This document shows positions 9,158 through 17,205 of a stretch of DNA of 32,451 bases, one piece after another. This DNA is from Promineifilum sp. (lineage in GTDB: Bacteria > Chloroflexota > Anaerolineae > Promineifilales > Promineifilaceae), in NCBI GenBank assembly GCA_019454405.1, contig JACFOH010000021.1:1-32451 (forward strand). Reading direction: 5' to 3'. Numbering within the stretch: the stretch's first letter is position 1; each line of letters opens with the position of its first letter. The position numbers and the translations under genes were made by a program. The notes under the pieces are model-generated. The model was not told the DNA's origin and ran no database searches. It was given only the letters and a program-made list of their open reading frames with translations.

Positions 9158-11128
9158 ATGGAATTCAGCACGAGAGAAATGTCCCCCGCCAGTCGAGAAA
9201 GCGAAAGCGCCCCCCTGGCCCACCCGCACGGCGACGGCCTGCCGACCAATACAGTACTCCAGGGACGCTATATGGTATTGGGACGGCTGGGAGCGGGCGG
9301 ATTCAGCTCGGTTTACCGGGCGCGCGACTTGCGATTTCCATCCGTCACCCGCCTCTGCGCAGTGAAGGAGATGTATATCGGCACGGCCGATCCTGAGATG
9401 CGCGAACTGACCATCAAATCGTTCGAGCGCGAGGCCAGTATGTTGGCCATGCTCAACCATCCGGCCATCCCCGATATCTTCGACTATTTCACTGACGGCA
9501 ATCGCAGCTACCTGGTCCTCGAATTCGTCTCCGGCCAGAACTTGCAGCAATGGATGGATGACACGGACGAGTATCTCGATGAACAAAAGGCGCTCGATTG
9601 GGCGCTTCAGGTCTGCGATGCGCTGGCTTACCTTCACAGCCAGAAGCCACAGCCCATCGTCTTTCGCGATCTCAAGCCGTCGAACATCATGCTCGATGCT
9701 CACAATCATATTCGCCTGATCGACTTCGGCATCGCTAAACTGTTCGAGGCCAACGAAGGCAAGGGCACGATGATCGGCACGGCCGGATATACGCCACCGG
9801 AGCAATACCGCGGCGAGGCCACACCGGCCGCGGATATCTATGGACTGGGGGCGACGCTCCACCACTTGCTGACGCGACAAGATCCTCGTCAGGAGACGCC
9901 CTTCACGTTTAGCGAGCGGCCGATTCGCGCTGCCAATCCGACCATTTCGCGTGCGTTTGAAGCCATCATCATGCGCTGCCTGGCCTACGACCCTAAGGAT
10001 CGTTTCCCTGACGCGATGGCGTTGCGCGAGGCGTTGCTGGTCCTATCGCAGAGCGATATCGGCGAAGCCGACCGAGACCAGCGTCTGAGCCTGATGGAGA
10101 CCGAACGCCCCTTCAAACAGGCGGGCGAAGAGAGCGCGCCGGCGGCATCGCTTAAGGCCGGTATCAGCCAGATTAAACCCCTGTGGGTGTTCCGCTGCGA
10201 GGACGAGATCCGCACCCGACCGGCGGTAGCCAAGGGCATCGTCTTTGCCGGGACGTACGACAACAACCTCTACGCCGTGACGGCCGATAAAGGCGAGTTC
10301 CTGTGGAAATATCCCACCGGCGGCGGGATCGGCGGCTCGCCTATCGTCCATGAAGATGCGGTGTTGTTCGGATCGTCGGATCATTCGCTCTATTCGCTTC
10401 AGCTGCGCAAAGGGCGTCTCAATTGGCGATTCAACGCTGAGGGAGCGATCTACTCCACACCGGCGGCCCGCTTCGACCACGCGTTCTTCGGCTCCGACGA
10501 CGGATTTTTCTACGTCATCAACCTGATGCGCGGGAACCTCTACTGGAAGACCAACGTCTACAGCCCCGTCCGCTCGACGCCCTACGTCTCCGATGAACTG
10601 GTCTATTTCGGCACCGAAGGAGGGCAGGTCCTGGCCCTGGAATTGGCTGCGGGCAAGCCGAAGTGGCAGGCCACAGCCAAGCGCGCCGTCACTTCTTCGC
10701 CCAAGATCGCCGACGACATTCTTTATATCGGCGCTTCGGACGGCATGGTGTACGCGATGGACGCCGGCTCGGGCTGGCCCATCTGGCGGTTCCAGACCAA
10801 GGGGCCGGTCATCTCTACGCCCGTGATCTTTGAAGATGCGCTCTTCATCGGCTCGGCCGACGGCAATCTATACGCCATCGACGTCGCCCACGGCCGCCGG
10901 CTCTGGACTTACCCGACCAATGGACAAGTGGCCTCTGCCCCGACGATATGGGGCAACACCGTTTATTTCAGTTCGACCGACGGCAACGTCTACGGCGTGA
11001 GCGCCCGCCGCGGCGAGCTTCAATGGCGCTTCGATACCGGCAGCCCCATCATCGGAGCGCCGACCATCGTCAACGGCGTCCTCTATATCGGCACGACCGA
11101 CCACCGACTTTACGCCCTACCTTTATAA
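9158..11128 (+). CDS. Ser/Thr protein kinase with C-terminal eight-bladed PQQ-like propeller
   Basis: Residues 38 to about 310 form a Hanks-type kinase: glycine loop LGAGGFSS (44-51), ATP lysine K70, catalytic loop FRDLKPSN with D171, DFG at 189-191 and PPE (213-215) in place of APE. The HRD histidine is Phe. No transmembrane segment is seen, so the kinase and its sensor both look cytosolic. From residue 352 the rest is a PQQ/Pyrrolo-quinoline-type beta-propeller of seven units of exactly 40 residues plus a final 25. The missing strand is probably supplied by LWVFRCED just before unit 1, closing an eight-bladed ring. The propeller likely senses a ligand or binds a partner. The J-VWA gene follows after 7 bp. 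Confidence 0.93.
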   Translation: MEFSTREMSPASRESESAPLAHPHGDGLPTNTVLQGRYMVLGRLGAGGFSSVYRARDLRFPSVTRLCAVKEMYIGTADPEMRELTIKSFEREASMLAMLNHPAIPDIFDYFTDGNRSYLVLEFVSGQNLQQWMDDTDEYLDEQKALDWALQVCDALAYLHSQKPQPIVFRDLKPSNIMLDAHNHIRLIDFGIAKLFEANEGKGTMIGTAGYTPPEQYRGEATPAADIYGLGATLHHLLTRQDPRQETPFTFSERPIRAANPTISRAFEAIIMRCLAYDPKDRFPDAMALREALLVLSQSDIGEADRDQRLSLMETERPFKQAGEESAPAASLKAGISQIKPLWVFRCEDEIRTRPAVAKGIVFAGTYDNNLYAVTADKGEFLWKYPTGGGIGGSPIVHEDAVLFGSSDHSLYSLQLRKGRLNWRFNAEGAIYSTPAARFDHAFFGSDDGFFYVINLMRGNLYWKTNVYSPVRSTPYVSDELVYFGTEGGQVLALELAAGKPKWQATAKRAVTSSPKIADDILYIGASDGMVYAMDAGSGWPIWRFQTKGPVISTPVIFEDALFIGSADGNLYAIDVAHGRRLWTYPTNGQVASAPTIWGNTVYFSSTDGNVYGVSARRGELQWRFDTGSPIIGAPTIVNGVLYIGTTDHRLYALPL

Positions 11129-11135
11129 GATCGTC

Positions 11136-12614
11136 ATGGACCAGCAGCCCGCCGACATCTATGCCATTCTCGGCGTCAAACATGATGCCGGGCCGGATGA
11201 GATCGAGGCGGCCTTCGCGGCATGGAGCGAGCGCGCCCTCGTCGAGTCTATCGATGACAAGGTATGGGAGCGCGTCCGCTACGCCTACGAGGTACTCAGC
11301 AACCCTCCACGCCGGGAGATATACGACTCGCTCATCATCGAGACGACCGGCTCGTCGCTGGAACTCGATTTGGCCCTGAGTACTGAGGGCGTGCCGCTAC
11401 TGGACACACCCTATATCCTGTATGCCTTGCTGACATTACGGCCGCGCCACGCTGTCGAAGAGCGGCGACCGCTCAACATCGGCCTCGTGATCGATCGCTC
11501 GACGTCGATGCGCGGAGAGCGATTGGAAAAGGTGGCGGCCGCCGTCGAACTGCTGCTGGACAAGCTGGGGCCGGAAGATCGGCTGTCGCTGGTCAGCTTC
11601 AGCGACCGTGCCGAAGTCGTCTTGCCCGCGGCTGCGATAGGCACGGCGGCACACAGCCCTGATCCGGCGACGGCTGCCGCCTGGCGCAACCCTCATCGGC
11701 AACTCGAGAGTATCGTCGCCTCCGGCGGCACCGAGATTTATCAGGGGTTGCGCGCCGGGCTGGCCCAGGTGGCCACTCCTTCGGCTAAAGCCTATACAAA
11801 CCATCTCATCTTGCTGACCGACGGTCACACCTACGGCGATGCAGGCGACTGCCTGAACCTGGCCACCCAGGCCGCGGCCCACGGGATCGGCATCACCGCC
11901 TTTGGCCTGGGGGCGGATTGGAACGACGCCTTCCTGGACGCGCTTGTGGCTCCCTCCGGCGGGCAATCACACTATATCGAGAGGCCGGATGATATATTCT
12001 CCCACCTCGATGACCGGCTGCAAGGTCTGGGAGCCATCCACGCCCGCAATCTAACCTTAAGTCGATCGTGGCCGGGCCAATTTACCCTCCGCGGCGCGTT
12101 CAAACTGGCGCCCTTGTTCCAGCCGCTGACGGCCGATCTCGCCCCCATCCCGTTAGGCGATCTGGAAGGCCGTTCGCCGATGGCCGTGCTGCTGGAGTTT
12201 CTGGTAGCGCCACAGCCCATCGCGGCGCGATTCCGCCTGCCGTTCGAGGTCCAGTTCACAGCGACCAACGGGGCCGCCCAGGTGGCGGGCCGAAGCGCTC
12301 GACTGATCGCCGATAGTTCCTGCGGCAGCGACGATAACCGCCCCCCACAAGCGCTTATCGAGGCGGTGCGCTGGCTCAATCTCTACCGGATGCAGGAGAA
12401 GGCATGGGAAGAAGCTCAATCCGGCCGGCTGGATACGGCCGCGGCTCGCATGCGCAAGCTGACGACTCGCTATATGGAAACCGGCGACCTGCGGCTGGCG
12501 CGACAGGCACAGCTGGAAGCGCAACAACTGGCCCATTCGGGCACGATGTCGCCCGAAGGCCGCAAGATGTTGAAATATGGGACACGTTCCCTGACAGGAC
12601 CAGATGAAACATGA
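11136..12614 (+). CDS. Degenerate J-domain/VWA fusion protein
   Basis: A 492-residue protein without signal peptide or membrane helix. Residues 7-64 resemble a J-domain (IYAILGV at the start, AYEVLSNPPRREIYD at the end), but the HPD motif needed to stimulate DnaK is absent. From about residue 112 a von Willebrand A domain has a full metal-ion site: D120, S122 and S124 in DRSTS, T199 in GGTE and D229 in LTDG. The C-terminal part is a beta segment and then helices ending in KMLKYGTRSL. The protein probably makes metal-dependent protein contacts. It sits between the kinase and the FHA protein, overlapping the latter by 4 bases (ATGA), so translation is probably coupled. Confidence 0.85.
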   Translation: MDQQPADIYAILGVKHDAGPDEIEAAFAAWSERALVESIDDKVWERVRYAYEVLSNPPRREIYDSLIIETTGSSLELDLALSTEGVPLLDTPYILYALLTLRPRHAVEERRPLNIGLVIDRSTSMRGERLEKVAAAVELLLDKLGPEDRLSLVSFSDRAEVVLPAAAIGTAAHSPDPATAAAWRNPHRQLESIVASGGTEIYQGLRAGLAQVATPSAKAYTNHLILLTDGHTYGDAGDCLNLATQAAAHGIGITAFGLGADWNDAFLDALVAPSGGQSHYIERPDDIFSHLDDRLQGLGAIHARNLTLSRSWPGQFTLRGAFKLAPLFQPLTADLAPIPLGDLEGRSPMAVLLEFLVAPQPIAARFRLPFEVQFTATNGAAQVAGRSARLIADSSCGSDDNRPPQALIEAVRWLNLYRMQEKAWEEAQSGRLDTAAARMRKLTTRYMETGDLRLARQAQLEAQQLAHSGTMSPEGRKMLKYGTRSLTGPDET

Positions 12615-13159
12615 TCGTCTGCCTTGAATGCCGGTCACAGCATTATCCGGGAACGCTCTTCTGCGATATGTGCGGCGCGGCCGTCCACCCGTCAGCCCGC
12701 GCCTATCTGGAAGCGAGCCAGGCGGCCGCCGGCCATAAATCGCCCATCCGGGCCGGCAGCAAGCGACACACGGAGCCGCAACCCGCGCCGCCATATACTC
12801 CGGATCAGACTATCGCCACGCCATTCGCCCAGCCGCCGGCTCTGCGTGTCCGGGTTGTCCAGCATGAGGCGGAACTGGTGCTGCGCGGAACACAATTCAA
12901 TATCGGCCGCACCGATCCTTTTTCAGATTTCGTGCCCGAGTTCGACGTAACCCGATTCGATGGCCAGGCACACGGCGTCTCGCGACAACATGCGACGATC
13001 CGCTGGCGCGAGGAAGGCTACGTACTCTGCGATAATCACAGCAGCAACGGCACCTGGCTCAACGGTGAACTCCTCGAGCCGGGACGGGAATACCCGCTAT
13101 CGGCCCCGGGCAACGTCCGCTTCGGAGGTTTACTGGTACAATTCACGATCGCGGACTAA
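12611..13159 (+). CDS. Zinc-ribbon/FHA domain protein
   Basis: The 182-residue protein begins with a four-cysteine zinc ribbon (C4, C7, C18, C21), has a Pro/Thr-rich linker, and ends in a forkhead-associated domain from about residue 80. FHA phosphothreonine-pocket residues are present: GR (99-100), SRQH (124-127), SSNGT (144-148) and NG (151-152). It should bind phosphothreonine, probably on targets of the kinase two genes upstream or on itself; TPDQTIATP (63-71) in the linker holds candidate phosphorylation sites. Its ATG overlaps the VWA stop codon, which supports one transcript and coupled translation. No PP2C phosphatase gene accompanies the set. Confidence 0.9.
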   Translation: MIVCLECRSQHYPGTLFCDMCGAAVHPSARAYLEASQAAAGHKSPIRAGSKRHTEPQPAPPYTPDQTIATPFAQPPALRVRVVQHEAELVLRGTQFNIGRTDPFSDFVPEFDVTRFDGQAHGVSRQHATIRWREEGYVLCDNHSSNGTWLNGELLEPGREYPLSAPGNVRFGGLLVQFTIAD

Positions 13160-13263
13160 ACTTGGTATCGTATCATTCGAGACACCTTATCCGCAGATGA
13201 GGCAGCATACCTAATCCGCGAATCAGGTTTCTCAGATCACAGGGCACTCAGACATAGATCACA

Positions 13264-13506
13264 ATGCGATTGTCAGTCGTTATCCAACTAGTGGACGAAG
13301 AACCGATCGTCGGTGAGCTGGAAGGCATGCCCGATCCGTCATCGTTATTCGTTACCGTCCACGCGCCGAAACGTCGCGACGGCCGCGCCGTGGAATATCT
13401 CGACAGCGATGTGGACAAGGTTCTCTTCGCCTGGCATCGCATCAGTCATATCCAGATTCTGCCGGAAGTCGGCCTGGAGAAAGCGATTGGCTTCGTCCGC
13501 GAATAA
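13264..13506 (+). CDS. Small protein of unknown function beside a response regulator
   Basis: An 80-residue open frame that does not match a family I can name. It looks like a soluble, mainly beta protein ([19 protein letters not shown]...) with a central charged stretch (APKRRDGRA) and no signal, cysteine or membrane helix. It is accepted as real because it ends 7 bp before the response-regulator ATG, fills the gap in the same direction, and has codon use like its neighbours. The 104-bp spacer before it has no clear promoter or ribosome binding site. It may be co-transcribed with the regulator. Confidence 0.6.
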   Translation: MRLSVVIQLVDEEPIVGELEGMPDPSSLFVTVHAPKRRDGRAVEYLDSDVDKVLFAWHRISHIQILPEVGLEKAIGFVRE

Positions 13507-13513
13507 GGTCATC

Positions 13514-14245
13514 ATGGTCGAACAAGTCCCCGAAAACCTGGAACCATCCGCTCCGCAAATCATCTTGATCGTCGATGATGAGTTGCGCATGCGGCGTTTT
13601 ATCCGTATGAATCTGGAACTGGAAGGGTATCAGGTTGTTGAAGCCGAGAACGGCATCCAGGCTCTGGATCGCGTGCGCCAGTTTACCCCCGACCTGGTCA
13701 TCATGGATGTGATGATGCCGGAGATGGACGGCTTTGAGACGCTGAAGCTGTTGCGGGAGATATCGACTGTGCCAGTCATCTTGCTGACTGTTCGCAGCGA
13801 CGAAGAAGATATCACCCACGGCCTTAACCTGGGAGCCGATGACTACATCACCAAGCCGTTCAGTCCGCGAGTGCTGACCAGCCGCGTGAGCGCCGTGTTG
13901 CGACGAGCGCAATGGCCCGCGCCACCGCCGCGCACCGTGCTGAAGATCGACGACCGCCTGTCGGTCGATTTCAATCGCCACCAGGTCATCGTCAATGGCG
14001 AGCGCATCGACTTGCGTCCGACCGAATATCGCCTGCTCAATCACCTCATCCAAAATGCCGGGTGGGTCGTGCCCCACGACACGCTTCTGGCCAAGGTTTG
14101 GGGCTACGAATACCGCGACGAAACTCATTATCTGCGCCTCTATATCAACTATCTCCGCAAAAAAATTGAGGAAGATCCGGCCAACCCCAAATACATCCTG
14201 ACCGAGCGCGGCGTGGGTTATCGGTTCGTCGATTTCAAGAAATAA
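13514..14245 (+). CDS. OmpR/PhoB-family response regulator, orphan
   Basis: A 243-residue two-domain regulator. The receiver has the acidic pair D21/D22, phospho-acceptor D65 ([11 protein letters not shown]), T92 and K114 (TKPFSPR). The C-terminal winged helix includes [12 protein letters not shown] and ends in [10 protein letters not shown], the usual OmpR-type DNA-binding ending. The start is the ATG at 13514; the same frame is open from 13313, but that stretch overlaps the preceding gene and has no homology. No histidine kinase gene is adjacent, so its partner is elsewhere, or it takes signals from another source. It is followed by the RelA/SpoT-like gene. Confidence 0.93.
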   Translation: MVEQVPENLEPSAPQIILIVDDELRMRRFIRMNLELEGYQVVEAENGIQALDRVRQFTPDLVIMDVMMPEMDGFETLKLLREISTVPVILLTVRSDEEDITHGLNLGADDYITKPFSPRVLTSRVSAVLRRAQWPAPPPRTVLKIDDRLSVDFNRHQVIVNGERIDLRPTEYRLLNHLIQNAGWVVPHDTLLAKVWGYEYRDETHYLRLYINYLRKKIEEDPANPKYILTERGVGYRFVDFKK

Positions 14246-14298
14246 TCCCCACGGATAAGGCTGCATTTCGCTCGATCTGCTAGGAACTCGCCAAAATC

Positions 14299-14309
14299 TG
14301 GTATATAAT
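14299..14309 (+). promoter_or_regulatory. Probable -10 region of the RelA/SpoT-like gene
   Basis: TGG-TATATAAT (14299-14309) contains a perfect TATAAT at 14304-14309 and an upstream TG, but there is no recognisable -35 hexamer. It would give a leader of about 75 bases. This suggests the RSH gene can be transcribed apart from the response regulator. Confidence 0.45.
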
Positions 14310-14392
14310 GAGGGGATATACCTGTAGATATCGCCTTTCTGCCGGCCCCCACTCCGGTATCTCCAAGCAATCTATCGGGTGTTGGCATTAAT

Positions 14393-16648
14393 ATGATCGA
14401 GAGCGAATTTTTAATTGCCGACGACGAGCGATTATTTGCGCTTACTCGCGATTACCTCAATACGACCGACCGCCTTCAGGTGATGAAAGCGTTCGAATTC
14501 GCTCGCCGAGAGCACGGCACCCAACGCCGAAAATCCGGCGAGCTTTTTTTTAACCACCCGCTGGAGGTCGCCACCTATCTGGCCGAGTACAGGCTGGACG
14601 CGGATGCCATCTCGGCCGCCCTCTTGCACGACATCGCCGAAGACACACGCATTTCAATCGGGCAAATCAGCGATGAGTTCGGCCCGGAAGTGGCCAAGCT
14701 GGTGGACGGCGTCACCAAGCTAAAAGAAGTGACGCGCGGCGTTGCCCAGGAAAGTCGCCGGTTATCTACGGAAGAGCTCCAGCAAGCGACATTGCAGAAG
14801 CTGCTCAAGGCCATGACCGCCGACGTGCGCACCGTCATCATCAAGCTCTTCGACCGCCTCCATAATATGCGAACGATCGCCGCCTTGCCGGTGAACAAGC
14901 AGAAGATCAAGGCGGAAGAGACGCTATCGGTCTTCGCGCCTTTGGCCTACCGGCTAGGCATGTGGATAGTGAAGAGCGAATTGGAAGGCCTCTCGCTCAA
15001 GGTGCTCAACTCCCATTCCTATGAGACGATCCACGCGGAACTGGAGCGCCTCGATCGGGCACACATGCCCCTCTTCGAACTCGTCAGCGCCGAGATCTTC
15101 GACTGTCTGGCAGCCAACGGTCTGCAGGTCAATGAGGTCAGGATGGCGCCGGAGAGCGTCTACACAGTCTACCGCGACCTTGAAGAGCAGCGCGCCGGAG
15201 TCCGCGAGATGGACCGGTTATTGCGTGTCACCGTTCTAATGAAGAACACGATCGACTGTTATACAGCTCTTGGCCACCTCCACCGTTTATGGCGAGTCGT
15301 ACCCAAGCAGTTCGATGATTACATCTCCGTCAGTCGCGAAAACCTCTACCAATCCCTCCACACAACAATCGTACACTCCGAAGGCCAACAAATTAAAATC
15401 CGGTTGCGCACTGTCGACATGGATCGCATTGCGCAGATCGGCGTGCTGGCCAAATGGTTTTATGCAGGCACCCCGCTATGGTCGGAGGGGTTGGCCGAAC
15501 GGGTAAGCGAATTCTTCGCCGCCATCTCGAAAAGCATCGACACCACGCCACAAGATGCGTCCCTGGCTGTGCGCAGCGCGCTGGAGGATGTTCTGGGCGC
15601 GCAGATCAACGTTTACACGAGAGACGGGGAACCACGCGAAGTAGCGCGCGGTAGCACGGCTCTCGATTTCGCCTATAGAATCCACACCGAACTGGGCAAT
15701 CAATGTCACGACGCGCTGGTCAATGAGCAGCAATTCCCGCTGAACAAACCGCTGAAAGACGGAGACAAGGTAACTATCATCAAGAACCCGCGCGCGCAGC
15801 CACGCCGGGCCTGGCTGGATGAAGACCTGGGTTATATCACGACGACGTATGCGCGGACCAGTGCACGGAAATGGTTCCGTAAGCTTAGCGAACCGGAGGC
15901 GATCCATCAGGGCCGGGAAATCCTCTTGCGCGAGCTGGAGATGCTTGGACTGAATCATCTGTCTCATGAAGAAATCGCGGCGCTGTTTGGCTACGACGGT
16001 GAAACCGATCTCTATTACAACATCGGCCGGGCCGAATTGCTGCCGACCGTCCTCTCAACGCGCATCATGGCTGAACGATGGTCCGACGGCCGTTGCCTAC
16101 CGATGGGCAACGTCGTCGCCGCGGCCGACGGCACGACCTTCATTATCACCAACGCCGGCAGACACCGGTTACATCTATGCGCCACGTGCAATCCTCGACC
16201 GCGCGATGCGATCGTCGGTTTCCTGCGCCAGGACAACATCCTCACCGTCCACCGCGAAGGGTGTCGCACGCTCAGCGCCGCGCGCGGCCGCCCCGAAGTC
16301 GATTCCCGGCTGCTCAAGCTGGGCTGGGGCGAGACAGACCAACGCGAGGTAAGGATCGTCCCGCTCTACGTCGATGTCTATGATCGGCCGGGTCTGCTGC
16401 ACGAAATGACCCTGCTGATGGAAGAAAAAGATATCAACATTCGCAACATCTGCACCTTCCGTGAGCGGGAAGATGGCGAGCTGGGGATCGATATGGAACT
16501 TGAGGTGGTCGGCCCTCGTCAATTGGTGCGTATCCTGCACCAGATCGAGGCGTTGGTAAACGTCAAATCTGTGCGCTGTCTGCCCGAAGGAACCCCCTAT
16601 CCCGAACGGACAAACAAGCAAACGTCGGTGTTCTACAGGCCAGAATAG
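14393..16648 (+). CDS. Long RelA/SpoT homologue: hydrolase site intact, synthetase site degenerate
   Basis: A 751-residue long RSH with all usual domains in order: HD hydrolase, synthetase fold, TGS (about 404-465), zinc-finger-like CATC...HREGC (597-624) and C-terminal ACT (from about 652). The ppGpp hydrolase residues are kept: H55, H79/D80, E83/D84 and D154/N158 (DRLHNMR). In the synthetase, aligned by the YQSLHTT and DCY landmarks, the substrate-binding GRPKH is MAPES (251-255), the catalytic aspartate of streptococcal Rel (D264) is R275, and the glutamate of EIQIRT is K335. It is therefore expected to degrade (p)ppGpp but not make it. I have not named it rel or spoT for that reason. Confidence 0.9.
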   Translation: MIESEFLIADDERLFALTRDYLNTTDRLQVMKAFEFARREHGTQRRKSGELFFNHPLEVATYLAEYRLDADAISAALLHDIAEDTRISIGQISDEFGPEVAKLVDGVTKLKEVTRGVAQESRRLSTEELQQATLQKLLKAMTADVRTVIIKLFDRLHNMRTIAALPVNKQKIKAEETLSVFAPLAYRLGMWIVKSELEGLSLKVLNSHSYETIHAELERLDRAHMPLFELVSAEIFDCLAANGLQVNEVRMAPESVYTVYRDLEEQRAGVREMDRLLRVTVLMKNTIDCYTALGHLHRLWRVVPKQFDDYISVSRENLYQSLHTTIVHSEGQQIKIRLRTVDMDRIAQIGVLAKWFYAGTPLWSEGLAERVSEFFAAISKSIDTTPQDASLAVRSALEDVLGAQINVYTRDGEPREVARGSTALDFAYRIHTELGNQCHDALVNEQQFPLNKPLKDGDKVTIIKNPRAQPRRAWLDEDLGYITTTYARTSARKWFRKLSEPEAIHQGREILLRELEMLGLNHLSHEEIAALFGYDGETDLYYNIGRAELLPTVLSTRIMAERWSDGRCLPMGNVVAAADGTTFIITNAGRHRLHLCATCNPRPRDAIVGFLRQDNILTVHREGCRTLSAARGRPEVDSRLLKLGWGETDQREVRIVPLYVDVYDRPGLLHEMTLLMEEKDINIRNICTFREREDGELGIDMELEVVGPRQLVRILHQIEALVNVKSVRCLPEGTPYPERTNKQTSVFYRPE

Positions 16649-16757
16649 TCCGCCAAAGTTGTCATCTCCGAGCCAGTCGCAAGCCACTTTTCCCACTTCA
16701 TTTTGTGATAATTTGCTGAGAGAACAACATCCAGCATCGCGCTCCTGTCCCGACCTG

Positions 16758-16785
16758 TTGACAGTGACCGGCCTATTCTTATAAT
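16758..16785 (+). promoter_or_regulatory. Consensus sigma70-type promoter of the CBM48-cupin operon
   Basis: Perfect TTGACA (16758-16763), a 16-bp spacer and perfect TATAAT (16780-16785). Expected transcription start is at about 16792, leaving a leader of about 100 bases. The remainder of the 243-bp spacer after the RSH gene holds no gene. Confidence 0.8.
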
Positions 16786-16791
16786 CAAATT

Positions 16792-16811
16792 GGCTTTCTT
16801 ATTGGGAAGCC
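16792..16811 (+). promoter_or_regulatory. 5'-terminal mRNA hairpin of the CBM48 leader
   Basis: GGCTTTC (16792-16798) can pair with GGAAGCC (16805-16811), seven pairs including one G-U, around a 6-base loop. It begins at the predicted first base of the transcript, the position where hairpins are known to protect mRNAs from decay. Confidence 0.4.
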
Positions 16812-16891
16812 CGTGCATATTCTACGTTTTTCCAACTTCATTCAGAAATCATAGTCAGGCAACAAACTACCTGGTGGAAGGAGATTTTACG

Positions 16892-17185
16892 ATGTTAAAA
16901 AAGAAGTATTTCAAGACGAAGGACGAGTATGAAGTAACCTTCGAACTCGCGAGCGATGCAGACACGGTCGCGCTGGTCTGCGAGGCCAACGACTGGGAAC
17001 CGATCCATATGAAGAAAGGCAAGGGCAAGTTCACGACCAAGCTGCGCCTGCCGGCCAACGGCAGCTATCAGTACCGCTATCTGGTTAATCACACTGATTG
17101 GGTGAATGACGAGGCGGCCGATATGTACGTTCCGAACGAACACGGCACGACCAACAGCGTGGTCGAGACCTTCAGCGTCAACTAA
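16892..17185 (+). CDS. Stand-alone CBM48 (glycogen-binding/isoamylase N-terminal-like) protein
   Basis: A 97-residue single-domain protein of the early-set/CBM48 type found as a module in glycogen branching enzymes and AMPK beta. Landmarks are ANDWEP (32-37), the GKFTTKLRLPANGSYQYRY strand pair and the WVNDEAADMYVPN ending. It may bind glycogen or another glucan, or simply be a small structural domain. The start is ATG 16892, with AAGGAG 8 bases upstream; the frame is open from 16790, but that part lies in the mRNA leader. The strong promoter and ribosome binding site suggest high expression. The cupin gene follows after 20 bp. Confidence 0.85.
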   Translation: MLKKKYFKTKDEYEVTFELASDADTVALVCEANDWEPIHMKKGKGKFTTKLRLPANGSYQYRYLVNHTDWVNDEAADMYVPNEHGTTNSVVETFSVN

Positions 17186-17205
17186 TCATCGGGGAGGCGA
17201 TCGAT

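Noticed and set aside
13313..13513. Upstream extension of the response regulator
   Set aside because: It overlaps the 80-residue gene in another frame, and regulator homology begins only after ATG 13514.
13442..14266. A 274-codon minus-strand open frame
   Set aside because: It is opposite the response regulator gene and has no domain.
16790..16891. N-terminal extension of the CBM48 gene
   Set aside because: The stretch lies in the predicted mRNA leader, has no homology, and a strong ribosome binding site points to ATG 16892.
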